A stretch of 64,000 bases of DNA, taken from positions 1,733,644 to 1,797,643 of the forward strand of contig NZ_GL732439.1 of assembly GCF_000187465.1 (NCBI RefSeq). Reading direction: 5' to 3'. The notes beneath the pieces were generated by a model. The model saw nothing but the letters and a program-made list of their open reading frames with translations, ran no database searches and had not been told where the DNA came from. How positions within the stretch are numbered: position 1 is the first letter of the stretch; every line of letters begins with the position of its first letter. The DNA is from Streptococcus infantis ATCC 700779. GTDB lineage: Bacteria > Bacillota > Bacilli > Lactobacillales > Streptococcaceae. Below are positions 26,509-39,492 of the stretch, piece after piece. Made by a program: the position numbers and the translations under genes.

Positions 26509-27492
26509 ATGAGAAATCCAGCATTAGTAGAAGAAATGAAAACATATAAAGGAAGAGATGAAGTACCTCAGGATTTTGATGCTTTTTGGGATGGTGAGAT
26601 TGACAAGGTTTCGGTCTTGCAAGACTACCAACTAGAGGAACGTGACTTTCATATTCCAAATGTTAAGTGCTATGAGTTAACCTTTAAAGGTACACGTGAT
26701 GGACTTGTTTATGCACGTGTAGTCTTACCAAAATCAGAAGAGAAAGTACCAGTTATTTTCCACTTCCATGGCTATATGGGACGTTGTTGGGATTGGACAG
26801 ATATGCTAGCCTTTACCGTCGCTGGTTATGGGGTTGTATCGATGGATGTTCGTGGGCAATCTGGATACTCACAAGATGGCTTGCGTTCGCCTCTCGGAAA
26901 TACAGTTAAGGGGCAAATCATCCGTGGTGCAGTAGAAGGAAAAGAGCAACTTTTCTATAAGGATGTTTATCTAGATATTTATCAATTGATTGAGATTGTA
27001 GCTAGTCTCCCTCAAGTAAATGATAAGCAGTTGGCTAGTTATGGAGCTTCTCAAGGTGGAGCCTTGGCTTTAGTGGCTGCTGGTCTCAATCCGCGTATCA
27101 AGCGAACAGTTGCAATCTATCCATTCTTGTCAGACTTTAGACGAGTGCTAGAAATTGGGAATACCAGCGAAGCCTATGATGAACTCTTCCGCTATTTTAA
27201 GTTTCATGATCCTTTCCATGAGACAGAAGAACAAATCATGGAGACGCTTGGTTATATCGATGTGAAAAACCTTGCCCATCGCATTAAAGGTGAGGTGAGA
27301 ATGATTACAGGGCTTGATGACGATGTCTGCTATCCAATCACCCAGTTTGCTATTTACAATCGTTTGACTTGTGAAAAGAGCTATCGTCTCATGCCAGAAT
27401 ATGCTCACGAGGCTATGAATGTCCATGTCAATGACCAGGTTTACAACTGGTTGTGTGGTAGTGAGATTCCCTTTACCTATGTAGGTCGTTAG
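26509..27492 (+). CDS. Acetyl xylan esterase / CE7 family esterase
   Basis: 327 residues from MRNPALVEEMKTYKGRDEVP, with AAGGAG before it. It has the CE7 (acetyl xylan esterase/cephalosporin C deacetylase) fold. The oxyanion helper is HFHGYMGRCWDW, the nucleophile Ser is in YGASQGGALAL, the catalytic Asp region is GLDDDVCYP and the His is in PEYAHEAM. Being first in the nan locus, it may remove O-acetyl groups from host glycans such as O-acetylated sialic acid; that substrate is inference. It has no signal peptide, so it acts in the cytoplasm. Confidence 0.88.
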   Translation: MRNPALVEEMKTYKGRDEVPQDFDAFWDGEIDKVSVLQDYQLEERDFHIPNVKCYELTFKGTRDGLVYARVVLPKSEEKVPVIFHFHGYMGRCWDWTDMLAFTVAGYGVVSMDVRGQSGYSQDGLRSPLGNTVKGQIIRGAVEGKEQLFYKDVYLDIYQLIEIVASLPQVNDKQLASYGASQGGALALVAAGLNPRIKRTVAIYPFLSDFRRVLEIGNTSEAYDELFRYFKFHDPFHETEEQIMETLGYIDVKNLAHRIKGEVRMITGLDDDVCYPITQFAIYNRLTCEKSYRLMPEYAHEAMNVHVNDQVYNWLCGSEIPFTYVGR

Positions 27493-27500
27493 AGATATGT

Positions 27501-27533
27501 AAAAAGAGCCCTGCTAAACCAGGGCTTTCTTTG
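27501..27533 (+). terminator. Esterase terminator
   Basis: AGCCCTG and CAGGGCT form a stem with a six-base loop and are followed by TTTCTTT. Confidence 0.75.
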
Positions 27534-27545
27534 TTGAAGAGTACA

Positions 27546-27557
27546 GAAAGTAGTTTC
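27546..27557. promoter_or_regulatory. Nan-locus motif upstream of nanA
   Basis: GAAAGTAGTTTC, the exact reverse complement of GAAACTACTTTC. It lies 57 bases upstream of the nanA -35 position. Confidence 0.65.
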
Positions 27558-27614
27558 AAAAAGTTTGAAACATAGAAATATATCTGAAAGTAAATTCTAT
27601 TATAGATTACTAAG

Positions 27615-27643
27615 GCTAAAATTTGGAATATTTATTATATAAT
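27615..27643 (+). promoter_or_regulatory. nanA promoter
   Basis: A perfect -10 TATAAT (27638-27643) lies 17 bases after a poor -35 (GCTAAA, 27615). A weak -35 fits activator dependence. The 5' leader is about 190 bases long. Confidence 0.6.
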
Positions 27644-27726
27644 AAGTGTAGTATCAATTTGAAAGGAGTAAAATTGTTGCTTGCTTTAAGATATAAAGTA
27701 TAAAAATGCAACATAAATTCAGATGA

Positions 27727-31437
<3,711 letters not shown>

Positions 31438-31492
31438 TGGTAACATTGAATCTAAAAAGTCTCTATAAAAAAAGTTTAGACTTATATTAGAA

Positions 31493-31529
31493 GGGTCTGT
31501 AACGTTCATTCGTTATAGGCTCTTTATTT
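31493..31529 (+). terminator. nanA terminator
   Basis: A 12-base-pair stem (GGGTCTGTAACG against CGTTATAGGCTC, with G-T pairs) has a six-base loop and a TTTATTT tail. Confidence 0.6.
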
Positions 31530-31593
31530 GTAGAAAGCGAAGATTCTAGTAGAAATAAGTGGATGGAAGGCGATTCAAACTCGGGCATTTTTT

Positions 31594-31611
31594 CCTGAAA
31601 CTACTTTCAGG
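31594..31611. promoter_or_regulatory. Nan-locus motif upstream of nanE
   Basis: CCTGAAACTACTTTCAGG, a perfect palindrome with seven-base arms. The shared core GAAACTACTTTC ends 57 bases before the -35 box of the nanE promoter. Confidence 0.7.
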
Positions 31612-31665
31612 AGATTCTGTTTCATAAAATTGTTTTGAAACTTCAATCTATTCTAGTACAAGTTA

Positions 31666-31694
31666 TTGAAAGCGCTTTAAAAATGATATATAAT
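31666..31694 (+). promoter_or_regulatory. nanE-sat promoter with overlapping cre
   Basis: TTGAAA (-35), 17 bases, TATAAT (-10). The cre-like TTGAAAGCGCTTTAA (31666-31680) overlaps the -35 and spacer, so CcpA would block RNA polymerase. Confidence 0.8.
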
Positions 31695-31728
31695 AGGCTC
31701 ATAAGAAAAAAGAAAAGGAGGAAAGTGG

Positions 31729-32427
31729 ATGCCACAGATCAGTAAAGAAGCTTTGATTAAGCAAATTAAAGATGGAATCATCGTTTCTTGTCAGGCACTT
31801 CCTCACGAACCGCTTTATACAGAAGCGGGAGGTGTAATACCCTTGCTAGTCAAAGCGGCTGAGCAAGGTGGAGCAGTCGGTATCCGAGCAAATAGTGTTC
31901 GGGATATTAAGGAAATCAAAGAGGTCACAAATCTTCCGATTATCGGAATTATCAAACGTGATTATCCACCACAGGAACCATTCATCACAGCTACTATGAA
32001 AGAAGTTGATGAACTAGCAGCTCTAGATATTGAGGTAATCGCTCTAGATTGTACCAAGAGAGAACGCCATGATGGCCTAGAGAATCAAGAATTTATCCGT
32101 CAAATCAAAGAAAAATATCCAAACCAACTCTTGATGGCTGACACAAGTACCTTTGAAGAAGGACTGACAGCAGTTGAGGCGGGAATCGACTTTGTCGGAA
32201 CAACCTTGTCAGGCTACACATCTTATAGTCCAAAAGTGGATGGTCCAGATTTTGAACTCATCAAGAAACTATGCGATGCAGGTGTAGACGTCATCGCAGA
32301 AGGAAAAATTCATACGCCAGAACAGGCTAAGCAAATCCTAGGTTACGGAGTGCGAGGCATCGTAGTTGGTGGCGCTATTACTAGACCAAAAGAGATCACG
32401 GAACGATTTGTTGCAGGTCTCAAATAA
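31729..32427 (+). CDS. nanE: N-acetylmannosamine-6-phosphate 2-epimerase
   Basis: 232 residues, NanE family TIM barrel. The phosphate and substrate motifs [38 protein letters not shown] and VVGGAITRP are present. It converts ManNAc-6-P to GlcNAc-6-P, feeding sialic acid into amino-sugar metabolism. GGAGG lies before ATG 31729. It is first in the transport operon. Confidence 0.95.
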   Translation: MPQISKEALIKQIKDGIIVSCQALPHEPLYTEAGGVIPLLVKAAEQGGAVGIRANSVRDIKEIKEVTNLPIIGIIKRDYPPQEPFITATMKEVDELAALDIEVIALDCTKRERHDGLENQEFIRQIKEKYPNQLLMADTSTFEEGLTAVEAGIDFVGTTLSGYTSYSPKVDGPDFELIKKLCDAGVDVIAEGKIHTPEQAKQILGYGVRGIVVGGAITRPKEITERFVAGLK

Positions 32428-32456
32428 GATAATTAAAACACGAGGAGAGTGGTTGA

Positions 32457-33863
<1,407 letters not shown>

Positions 33864-33884
33864 GCCCTAAATAAAAAGTAAAAT

Positions 33885-33930
33885 CCCCCCTTTTCCCTGT
33901 GCACATTTGTGTACGAAAAGGGGGAGTTTT
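33885..33930 (+). terminator. Attenuator or terminator between satA and satB
   Basis: CCCCCTTTT and AAAAGGGGG form a long stem with an inner GTGCAC/GTGTAC portion and TTTT after it. It lies inside the operon, so it probably lowers permease expression. Confidence 0.7.
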
Positions 33931-34076
33931 GTTTAAAAAAAGTAAGGAACTGACAGGTCAAAATTAAAATGAAGTTCTTACATAGGCTTTTCTTGGAAAA
34001 AATTTCATTTTGATTTTACATCAATGTCAGATAACAATTAAAAAAACAAAAACTATTTGAAAGTGAGGTGCCGACT

Positions 34077-34964
34077 GTGAAAGTCAATAAAATTCGCATG
34101 AGAGAAACAATTGTTTCTTATGCTTTCTTAGCACCAGTATTAATCTTCTTTACCGTCTTTGTCCTAGCTCCAATGATCATGGGATTCATCACTAGTTTCT
34201 TTAACTACTCGATGACTAGCTTTGAGTTTGTGGGACTTGACAACTACATCCGCATGTTTAAAGACCCTGTCTTTACAAAATCTTTGATTAATACCGTAAT
34301 CTTAGTTATCGGATCTGTACCAGTCGTTGTACTCTTCTCACTATTTGTGGCATCACAAACTTACCAACAAAATGCAGTTGCTAGATCCTTCTATCGTTTC
34401 GTATTCTTCCTTCCTGTTGTAACAGGTAGTGTTGCCGTAACGGTTGTATGGAAATGGATTTATGATCCTCTATCAGGTATTTTGAATTTCGTACTTAAGT
34501 CAAGCCATATCATTAGCCAAAACATTTCTTGGTTGGGTGACAAAAACTGGGCTTTGATGGCGATTATGATTATTCTTTTGACAACATCAGTTGGTCAGCC
34601 AATTATCCTTTACATCGCTGCAATGGGTAATATTGACAACTCTCTTGTTGAAGCGGCACGTGTCGACGGAGCAACTGAGTTACAAGTTTTCTGGAAGATT
34701 AAATGGCCAAGCCTCCTTCCAACAACTCTTTATATCGCAATCATTACAACAATCAACTCATTCCAGTGTTTCGCTTTGATTCAGCTTTTGACTTCAGGTG
34801 GTCCAAACTACTCTACAAGTACTCTCATGTACTACCTATACGAGAAAGCCTTCCAATTGACTGAGTATGGTTATGCCAATACTATTGGTGTATTCTTGGC
34901 AGTTATGATCGCTATTGTCAGCTTTGTTCAATTTAAAGTACTTGGAAACGACGTAGAATATTAA
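34077..34964 (+). CDS. satB: Sialic acid ABC transporter permease SatB
   Basis: 295 residues from a GTG start at 34077, eight bases after GAGG; a GTG nine bases earlier is the alternative. It has six membrane segments and the EAA loop EAARVDGATELQVFWKIKWPSL. It is a MalF-type carbohydrate permease, cotranscribed with satA and satC. Confidence 0.92.
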   Translation: MKVNKIRMRETIVSYAFLAPVLIFFTVFVLAPMIMGFITSFFNYSMTSFEFVGLDNYIRMFKDPVFTKSLINTVILVIGSVPVVVLFSLFVASQTYQQNAVARSFYRFVFFLPVVTGSVAVTVVWKWIYDPLSGILNFVLKSSHIISQNISWLGDKNWALMAIMIILLTTSVGQPIILYIAAMGNIDNSLVEAARVDGATELQVFWKIKWPSLLPTTLYIAIITTINSFQCFALIQLLTSGGPNYSTSTLMYYLYEKAFQLTEYGYANTIGVFLAVMIAIVSFVQFKVLGNDVEY

Positions 34965-34980
34965 TAGAAAGGAGACAGCT

Positions 34981-35820
34981 ATGCAATCTACACAAAAGAA
35001 ACCTTTAACAGCCTTCACTGTTATTTCAACCATCTTCTTACTTTTATTGACTGTACTCTTTATCTTTCCATTCTACTGGATTTTGACAGGTGCATTCAAA
35101 TCACAACCAGATACCATTATGATTCCACCACAATGGTTCCCTAAAGCTCCAACAATGGAGAACTTCCAACAATTGATGGTGCAAAACCCAGCCTTGCAAT
35201 GGATGTGGAACTCAGTCTTCATTTCATTGGTAACAATGTTCTTGGTTTGTGCAACTTCATCCCTAGCAGGTTATGTATTGGCTAAGAAACGTTTCTATGG
35301 ACAACGCATTCTCTTCGCTATCTTTATCGCTGCTATGGCTCTTCCAAAACAAGTTGTCCTTGTACCATTGGTACGTATCGTCAATTTCATGGGAATCCAT
35401 GACACTCTTTGGGCGGTTATCTTGCCTTTGATCGGATGGCCATTTGGGGTTTTCCTCATGAAACAGTTCAGTGAAAACATTCCAACAGAATTGCTCGAAT
35501 CTGCTAAGATTGATGGATGCGGTGAGATCCGTACTTTCTGGAGCGTAGCCTTCCCTATTGTGAAACCAGGATTTGCAGCTCTTGCAATCTTTACCTTCAT
35601 CAATACATGGAATGACTACTTTATGCAGTTGGTTATGTTGACATCTCGTAACAACTTGACCATCTCACTCGGGGTTGCGACTATGCAGGCTGAGATGGCA
35701 ACCAACTATGGTTTAATTATGGCAGGGGCTGCTCTTGCGGCTGTGCCAATCGTAACAGTCTTCCTTGTCTTCCAAAAATCCTTCACTCAAGGGATTACTA
35801 TGGGAGCGGTCAAAGGTTAA
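34981..35820 (+). CDS. satC: Sialic acid ABC transporter permease SatC
   Basis: 279 residues, MalG-type permease with six membrane segments and the EAA loop ESAKIDGCGEIRTFWSVAFPI. No ATPase gene is present locally. In pneumococcus, Sat permeases share an ATPase (MsmK) encoded elsewhere, which probably applies here. A RUP element starts right after the stop codon. Confidence 0.92.
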   Translation: MQSTQKKPLTAFTVISTIFLLLLTVLFIFPFYWILTGAFKSQPDTIMIPPQWFPKAPTMENFQQLMVQNPALQWMWNSVFISLVTMFLVCATSSLAGYVLAKKRFYGQRILFAIFIAAMALPKQVVLVPLVRIVNFMGIHDTLWAVILPLIGWPFGVFLMKQFSENIPTELLESAKIDGCGEIRTFWSVAFPIVKPGFAALAIFTFINTWNDYFMQLVMLTSRNNLTISLGVATMQAEMATNYGLIMAGAALAAVPIVTVFLVFQKSFTQGITMGAVKG

Positions 35821-35927
35821 TACTCTGCGAAAATTGAATTCAAACCACGTCAGCGACTCCTTGCCGTACTCAAGTACAGCCTGCGGATTACTTCCTAGTT
35901 TGCTCTTCAATTTTAATTGAGAATAGG
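35821..35927. repeat. RUP-type repeat element
   Basis: It starts TACTCTGCGAAAATTG, the base after the satC stop, and ends in an imperfect inverted copy (TTTTAATTGAGAATA). It is about 107 bases, the standard RUP size, without the two internal hairpins seen in the copy at 4602-4757. The insertion leaves satC intact. Confidence 0.75.
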
Positions 35928-35956
35928 AAAATCTATTTATTGAAAACGATATAGTA

Positions 35957-36020
35957 TTATAAGTGTCTACAAAATGGATAGGAGTTGGTTGCTTCATGAA
36001 GTTTTGTTAGACACTTATAA
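35957..36020. repeat. Long inverted repeat before yhcH
   Basis: TTATAAGTGTCTA (35957-35969) and TAGACACTTATAA (36008-36020) are perfect complements. They are followed inward by CAAAA and TTTTG with one bulge. The 38-base interior holds no gene. It is a hairpin or a small mobile remnant of unknown kind. Confidence 0.6.
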
Positions 36021-36076
36021 ACTTACTGGCTAGACATTTTGTGTCTGAAGATAACAATCAGGTAAAGGAAATTACT

Positions 36077-36529
36077 ATGATTTTTGATGATTTAAAAAAC
36101 ATTAGCTTTTACAAGGGAATTCACCCAAATCTGGACAAGGCTATTGATTATCTCTATGAGCATCGTAAAGATACTTTTGAATTGGGTAAATACGACATTG
36201 ATGGAGATAAGGTCTTCTTAGTTGTGCAGGAAAATGTTCTCAACAAAGAAGAAAATGATCGCTTTGAGCATCATAAAAACTATGCAGACTTGCATTTGTT
36301 AGTTGAAGGACATGAATATTCTAGCTACGGTTCTCGTATCAAAGATGAGGCTGTAGCCTTTGATGAAGCTAGCGATATTGGCTTTGTTCATTGTCACGAA
36401 CAATACCCACTCTTGTTGGGATATCATAATTTTGCAGTTTTCTTCCCAGGAGAACCTCATCAGCCTAACGGTTATGCAGGTATGGAAGATAAAGTTCGCA
36501 AATATTTATTTAAAATTTTAATCGATTAG
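36077..36529 (+). CDS. YhcH/YjgK/YiaL family protein (possible sialic acid anomerase)
   Basis: 150 residues from MIFDDLKNISFYKGIHP, with AAAGGAAA before it. It is a cupin-like YhcH (DUF386) protein, with metal-binding residues in FEHHKNYADLHLLVEGHEY and FFPGEPHQPNGYAG. The E. coli homologue NanQ speeds sialic acid anomer conversion, and the nan-locus position supports the same role. Confidence 0.88.
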   Translation: MIFDDLKNISFYKGIHPNLDKAIDYLYEHRKDTFELGKYDIDGDKVFLVVQENVLNKEENDRFEHHKNYADLHLLVEGHEYSSYGSRIKDEAVAFDEASDIGFVHCHEQYPLLLGYHNFAVFFPGEPHQPNGYAGMEDKVRKYLFKILID

Positions 36530-36548
36530 TCAGTTAGGAGGAGAAACA

Positions 36549-37199
36549 ATGGCACATAAAGGATCTGGATTGATAAAAGCGGCATTTGATACGGATAACT
36601 TTCTGATGCGTTTTTGCGAGAAAGTTTTAGATATCGTGACGGTTAACCTACTCTTTGTTGTGTCTTGTTTGCCTATTGTGACTATTGGAGTAGCTAAAAT
36701 CAGTCTCTATCAGACAATCTTTGAAGTGAAGCGCAGCCGTCGTATTCCTGTTTTCAAAATCTATATTAGAGCCTTTAAGCAAAATTTGAAATTAGGTTTT
36801 CAGTTAGGTTTGCTGGAATTAGGAATCTTTTTGATCAGTGTGGTTGATTTATCACTATTTTGGAGTCAAACTGGTGTTGCCTTTCAGCTCATTAAAGCTA
36901 TTTGCTTGGGAATTCTGATATTTTTAACCCTAGTTATGTTGGCTAGCTATCCAATTGCTGCACGCTATGAATTAACTTGGAAAGAAGTGCTCCAAAAGGG
37001 CTTACTTTTGGTAAGTTTTAACTTCGTTTGGTTCTTCTTGATGCTTGCGATTATTTTGTTAATCATTATGCTTCTCTATCTATCAGGCTTTACTCTAGTG
37101 CTTGGTGGTTCAGCATTTCTACTCTTTGGCTTTGGTCTTCTTGCCTTTTGCCAAGCTGGATTAATGGAAAAATTGTTTGCTAAATATCAAGCAGATTGA
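36549..37199 (+). CDS. DUF624 / YesL-family membrane protein
   Basis: 216 residues with about five hydrophobic helices. YesL-family text includes NLLFVVSCLPIVTIGVAKISLYQTIFEVKR. These proteins accompany carbohydrate ABC transporters and are of unknown function. It is cotranscribed with yhcH. Confidence 0.82.
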   Translation: MAHKGSGLIKAAFDTDNFLMRFCEKVLDIVTVNLLFVVSCLPIVTIGVAKISLYQTIFEVKRSRRIPVFKIYIRAFKQNLKLGFQLGLLELGIFLISVVDLSLFWSQTGVAFQLIKAICLGILIFLTLVMLASYPIAARYELTWKEVLQKGLLLVSFNFVWFFLMLAIILLIIMLLYLSGFTLVLGGSAFLLFGFGLLAFCQAGLMEKLFAKYQAD

Positions 37200-37208
37200 A
37201 AACGACAT

Positions 37209-37220
37209 GAAACTACTTTC
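37209..37220. promoter_or_regulatory. Nan-locus motif upstream of the Neu5Ac lyase gene
   Basis: GAAACTACTTTC, exact. It ends 57 bases before the -35 box, the same distance as at nanE and nanA. Confidence 0.7.
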
Positions 37221-37277
37221 AAACAAAAAAAGCTATGGGAGATGAATAGAAATTAAAATCTAAGTGGCTAAGATGTA

Positions 37278-37306
37278 TTGAAAGCGCTTTTTACAAGGTG
37301 TATACT
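37278..37306 (+). promoter_or_regulatory. Lyase operon promoter with overlapping cre
   Basis: TTGAAA (-35), 17 bases, TATACT (-10). The cre-like TTGAAAGCGCTTTTT (37278-37292) overlaps the -35, the same architecture as the nanE promoter. Confidence 0.8.
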
Positions 37307-37362
37307 AAAATAGTAAAAAATCATCTGCTCAAAGCAGAAAAAAGAAATCTTAGGAGAAATCT

Positions 37363-38280
37363 ATGTCAGATTTAAAAAAATATGAAGGTGTTATTCCTGC
37401 CTTCTACGCATGTTATGATGATGCGGGTGAAGTTAGCCCAGAACGTACTCGTGCCTTGGTACAATACTTTATTGATAAAGGTGTTCAAGGGCTTTATGTC
37501 AATGGTTCTTCAGGTGAGTGTATCTACCAAAGTGTAGAAGACCGTAAATTGATCTTAGAAGAAGTTATGGCAGTTGCCAAAGGTAAATTGACAATCATTG
37601 CTCACGTAGCTTGTAACAATACCAAAGATAGTATTGAATTGGCTCGTCATGCAGAAAGTTTGGGAGTAGATGCTATCGCAACAATCCCACCAATTTACTT
37701 CCGTTTGCCTGAGTACTCAGTAGCAAAATACTGGAACGACATCAGTGCGGCAGCACCAAATACAGACTATGTCATCTACAACATTCCTCAATTGGCAGGT
37801 GTTGCTTTGACTCCAAGTCTTTACACAGAAATGTTGAAAAACCCACGTGTTATTGGTGTTAAGAACTCTTCAATGCCAGTTCAAGATATCCAAACATTCG
37901 TTAGCCTTGGTGGTGATGATCATATCGTCTTTAATGGTCCAGACGAACAATTCCTAGGCGGACGTCTCATGGGAGCAAAAGCTGGTATCGGTGGCACTTA
38001 TGGTGCTATGCCAGAACTCTTCTTGAAACTCAACCAATTGATTGCGGATAAAGACCTAGAAACAGCGCGTGAATTGCAATACGCTATCAACGCTATCATC
38101 GGTAAATTGACTGCAGCTCATGGGAATATGTACTGTGTGATCAAAGAAGTCTTGAAAATCAATGAAGGACTTAACATCGGATCAGTTCGTTCTCCACTTA
38201 CACCAGTGACCGAAGAAGATCGTCCAGTTGTAGAAGCAGCTGCTCAATTGATTCGTGAAACTAAGGAGCGTTTCCTCTAA
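37363..38280 (+). CDS. N-acetylneuraminate lyase (DapA/NanA-type aldolase)
   Basis: 305 residues, class I aldolase of the DHDPS/NAL family. The VNGSSGECIYQSVEDR loop, the Schiff-base Lys in VIGVKNSSM, the Tyr in VIYNIPQLAGV and GAKAGIGGTYG are present. It cleaves Neu5Ac to ManNAc and pyruvate. It is often called nanA in other species, so no symbol is given to avoid confusion with the sialidase. Confidence 0.92.
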   Translation: MSDLKKYEGVIPAFYACYDDAGEVSPERTRALVQYFIDKGVQGLYVNGSSGECIYQSVEDRKLILEEVMAVAKGKLTIIAHVACNNTKDSIELARHAESLGVDAIATIPPIYFRLPEYSVAKYWNDISAAAPNTDYVIYNIPQLAGVALTPSLYTEMLKNPRVIGVKNSSMPVQDIQTFVSLGGDDHIVFNGPDEQFLGGRLMGAKAGIGGTYGAMPELFLKLNQLIADKDLETARELQYAINAIIGKLTAAHGNMYCVIKEVLKINEGLNIGSVRSPLTPVTEEDRPVVEAAAQLIRETKERFL

Positions 38281-38295
38281 TCAATAGGAGGCTTT

Positions 38296-39180
38296 ATGAC
38301 TAATTACGTTGCAATTGATATTGGTGGAACTAATATCAAATACGGTTTAATTGACCAAGAGGGACAACTTGTAGAGACTAACGAAGTAGCGACTGAGGCT
38401 CACAAGGGTGGTCCACACATCTTACAGAAAACAAAAGATATCGTAGCTAGCTATCTAGAAAAAGGACCAGTGTCAGGTGTAGCCATTTCCTCGGCGGGAA
38501 TGGTCGATCCTGATAAGGGTGAGATTTTCTACGCTGGTCCACAGATTCCAAATTATGCCGGAACCCAATTTAAAAAGGAAATTGAAGAAAGCTTTAACAT
38601 TCCTTGTGAAATTGAAAATGATGTTAACTGTGCAGGGCTTGCTGAAGCTGTCTCTGGTTCAGGAAAGGGTGCAAATATTACCCTTTGCTTGACGATTGGG
38701 ACTGGTATCGGTGGTTGCTTGATCATAGATGGACAAGTTTTCCATGGCTTTAGTAATTCTGCCTGTGAGGTTGGTTATCTGCACATGCAGGATGGAGCTT
38801 TCCAGGATTTAGCGTCTACGACAGCTCTTGTTAAGTATGTGGCAGATGCGCATGGAGATGAAGTTGAACAGTGGAACGGTCGCAGAATTTTCAAAGAAGC
38901 TACCGAAGGCAACAAACTCTGTATGGAGGGGATTGACCGTATGGTGGATTACCTTGGTAAGGGTCTCGCAAATATTTGTTATGTTGCCAATCCAGAAGTT
39001 GTCATCCTTGGTGGTGGTATCATGGGGCAAGAAGCAATTTTGAAACCAAAAATCCGTAAGGCTTTGAAAGATTCGCTTGTTCCAAGCTTGGCAGACAAGA
39101 CTCGACTTGAATTTGCCCACCATCAGAATACTGCTGGCATGCTCGGTGCTTATTATCATTTCAAAACCAAACAGTCCTAA
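38296..39180 (+). CDS. nanK: ROK family sugar kinase (likely N-acetylmannosamine kinase)
   Basis: 294 residues. The ROK phosphate loop is IDIGGTNIKYGL, and the conserved AIENDVNCAGLAEAV is present. The usual ROK zinc motif (CXCGXXGCXE) is missing; the region reads SNSACEVGYLHMQDG. The pathway position supports phosphorylation of ManNAc for NanE. The stop codon is embedded in the terminator stem. Confidence 0.8.
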   Translation: MTNYVAIDIGGTNIKYGLIDQEGQLVETNEVATEAHKGGPHILQKTKDIVASYLEKGPVSGVAISSAGMVDPDKGEIFYAGPQIPNYAGTQFKKEIEESFNIPCEIENDVNCAGLAEAVSGSGKGANITLCLTIGTGIGGCLIIDGQVFHGFSNSACEVGYLHMQDGAFQDLASTTALVKYVADAHGDEVEQWNGRRIFKEATEGNKLCMEGIDRMVDYLGKGLANICYVANPEVVILGGGIMGQEAILKPKIRKALKDSLVPSLADKTRLEFAHHQNTAGMLGAYYHFKTKQS

Positions 39181-39207
39181 ATTGGCTTTGCCAATTTAGG
39201 TTTTTTT
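39176..39207 (+). terminator. nanK terminator
   Basis: CCTAAATTGGC and GCCAATTTAGG form a perfect 11-base-pair stem with a TTT loop and a seven-T run. The left arm contains the nanK stop codon. It closes the upstream operon before the giant surface gene. Confidence 0.9.
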
Positions 39208-39262
39208 GGCAAGAAAAAAGCTAGGTAAAAGTTTAATAAAACTTTGGAAGCCCTTGCATTTC

Positions 39263-39291
39263 TTGAGATAATATAGTATATTTATTATACT
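39263..39291 (+). promoter_or_regulatory. Promoter of the protease-fucosidase gene
   Basis: TTGAGA, 17 bases, TATACT. The -10 lies inside a small palindrome AGTATA/TATACT. The 5' leader is about 195 bases. Confidence 0.65.
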
Positions 39292-39345
39292 GAGAAATCT
39301 CGAAAAAGCGGTTGTAAAATCAAGTCATTTTTTTATTCAGAAAAA

Positions 39346-39360
39346 ATGTAAGCGATTTCT
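39346..39360. promoter_or_regulatory. cre site in the leader of the protease-fucosidase gene
   Basis: ATGTAAGCGATTTCT matches the CcpA cre consensus at all 15 positions, about 50 bases after the transcription start; roadblock repression is likely. Confidence 0.75.
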
Positions 39361-39492
39361 AAAAATGAATCTAAACAGAAGATAAGAGTGGGAGGAAGAA
39401 GAGTTTTAAAGTAGCACTGAGAAATAAAATTGTCGCCAGCAGAAACTGGGCTCTTGCAGTAGCTGACTGCTTTTGTTCATTAGGAGAATTTG

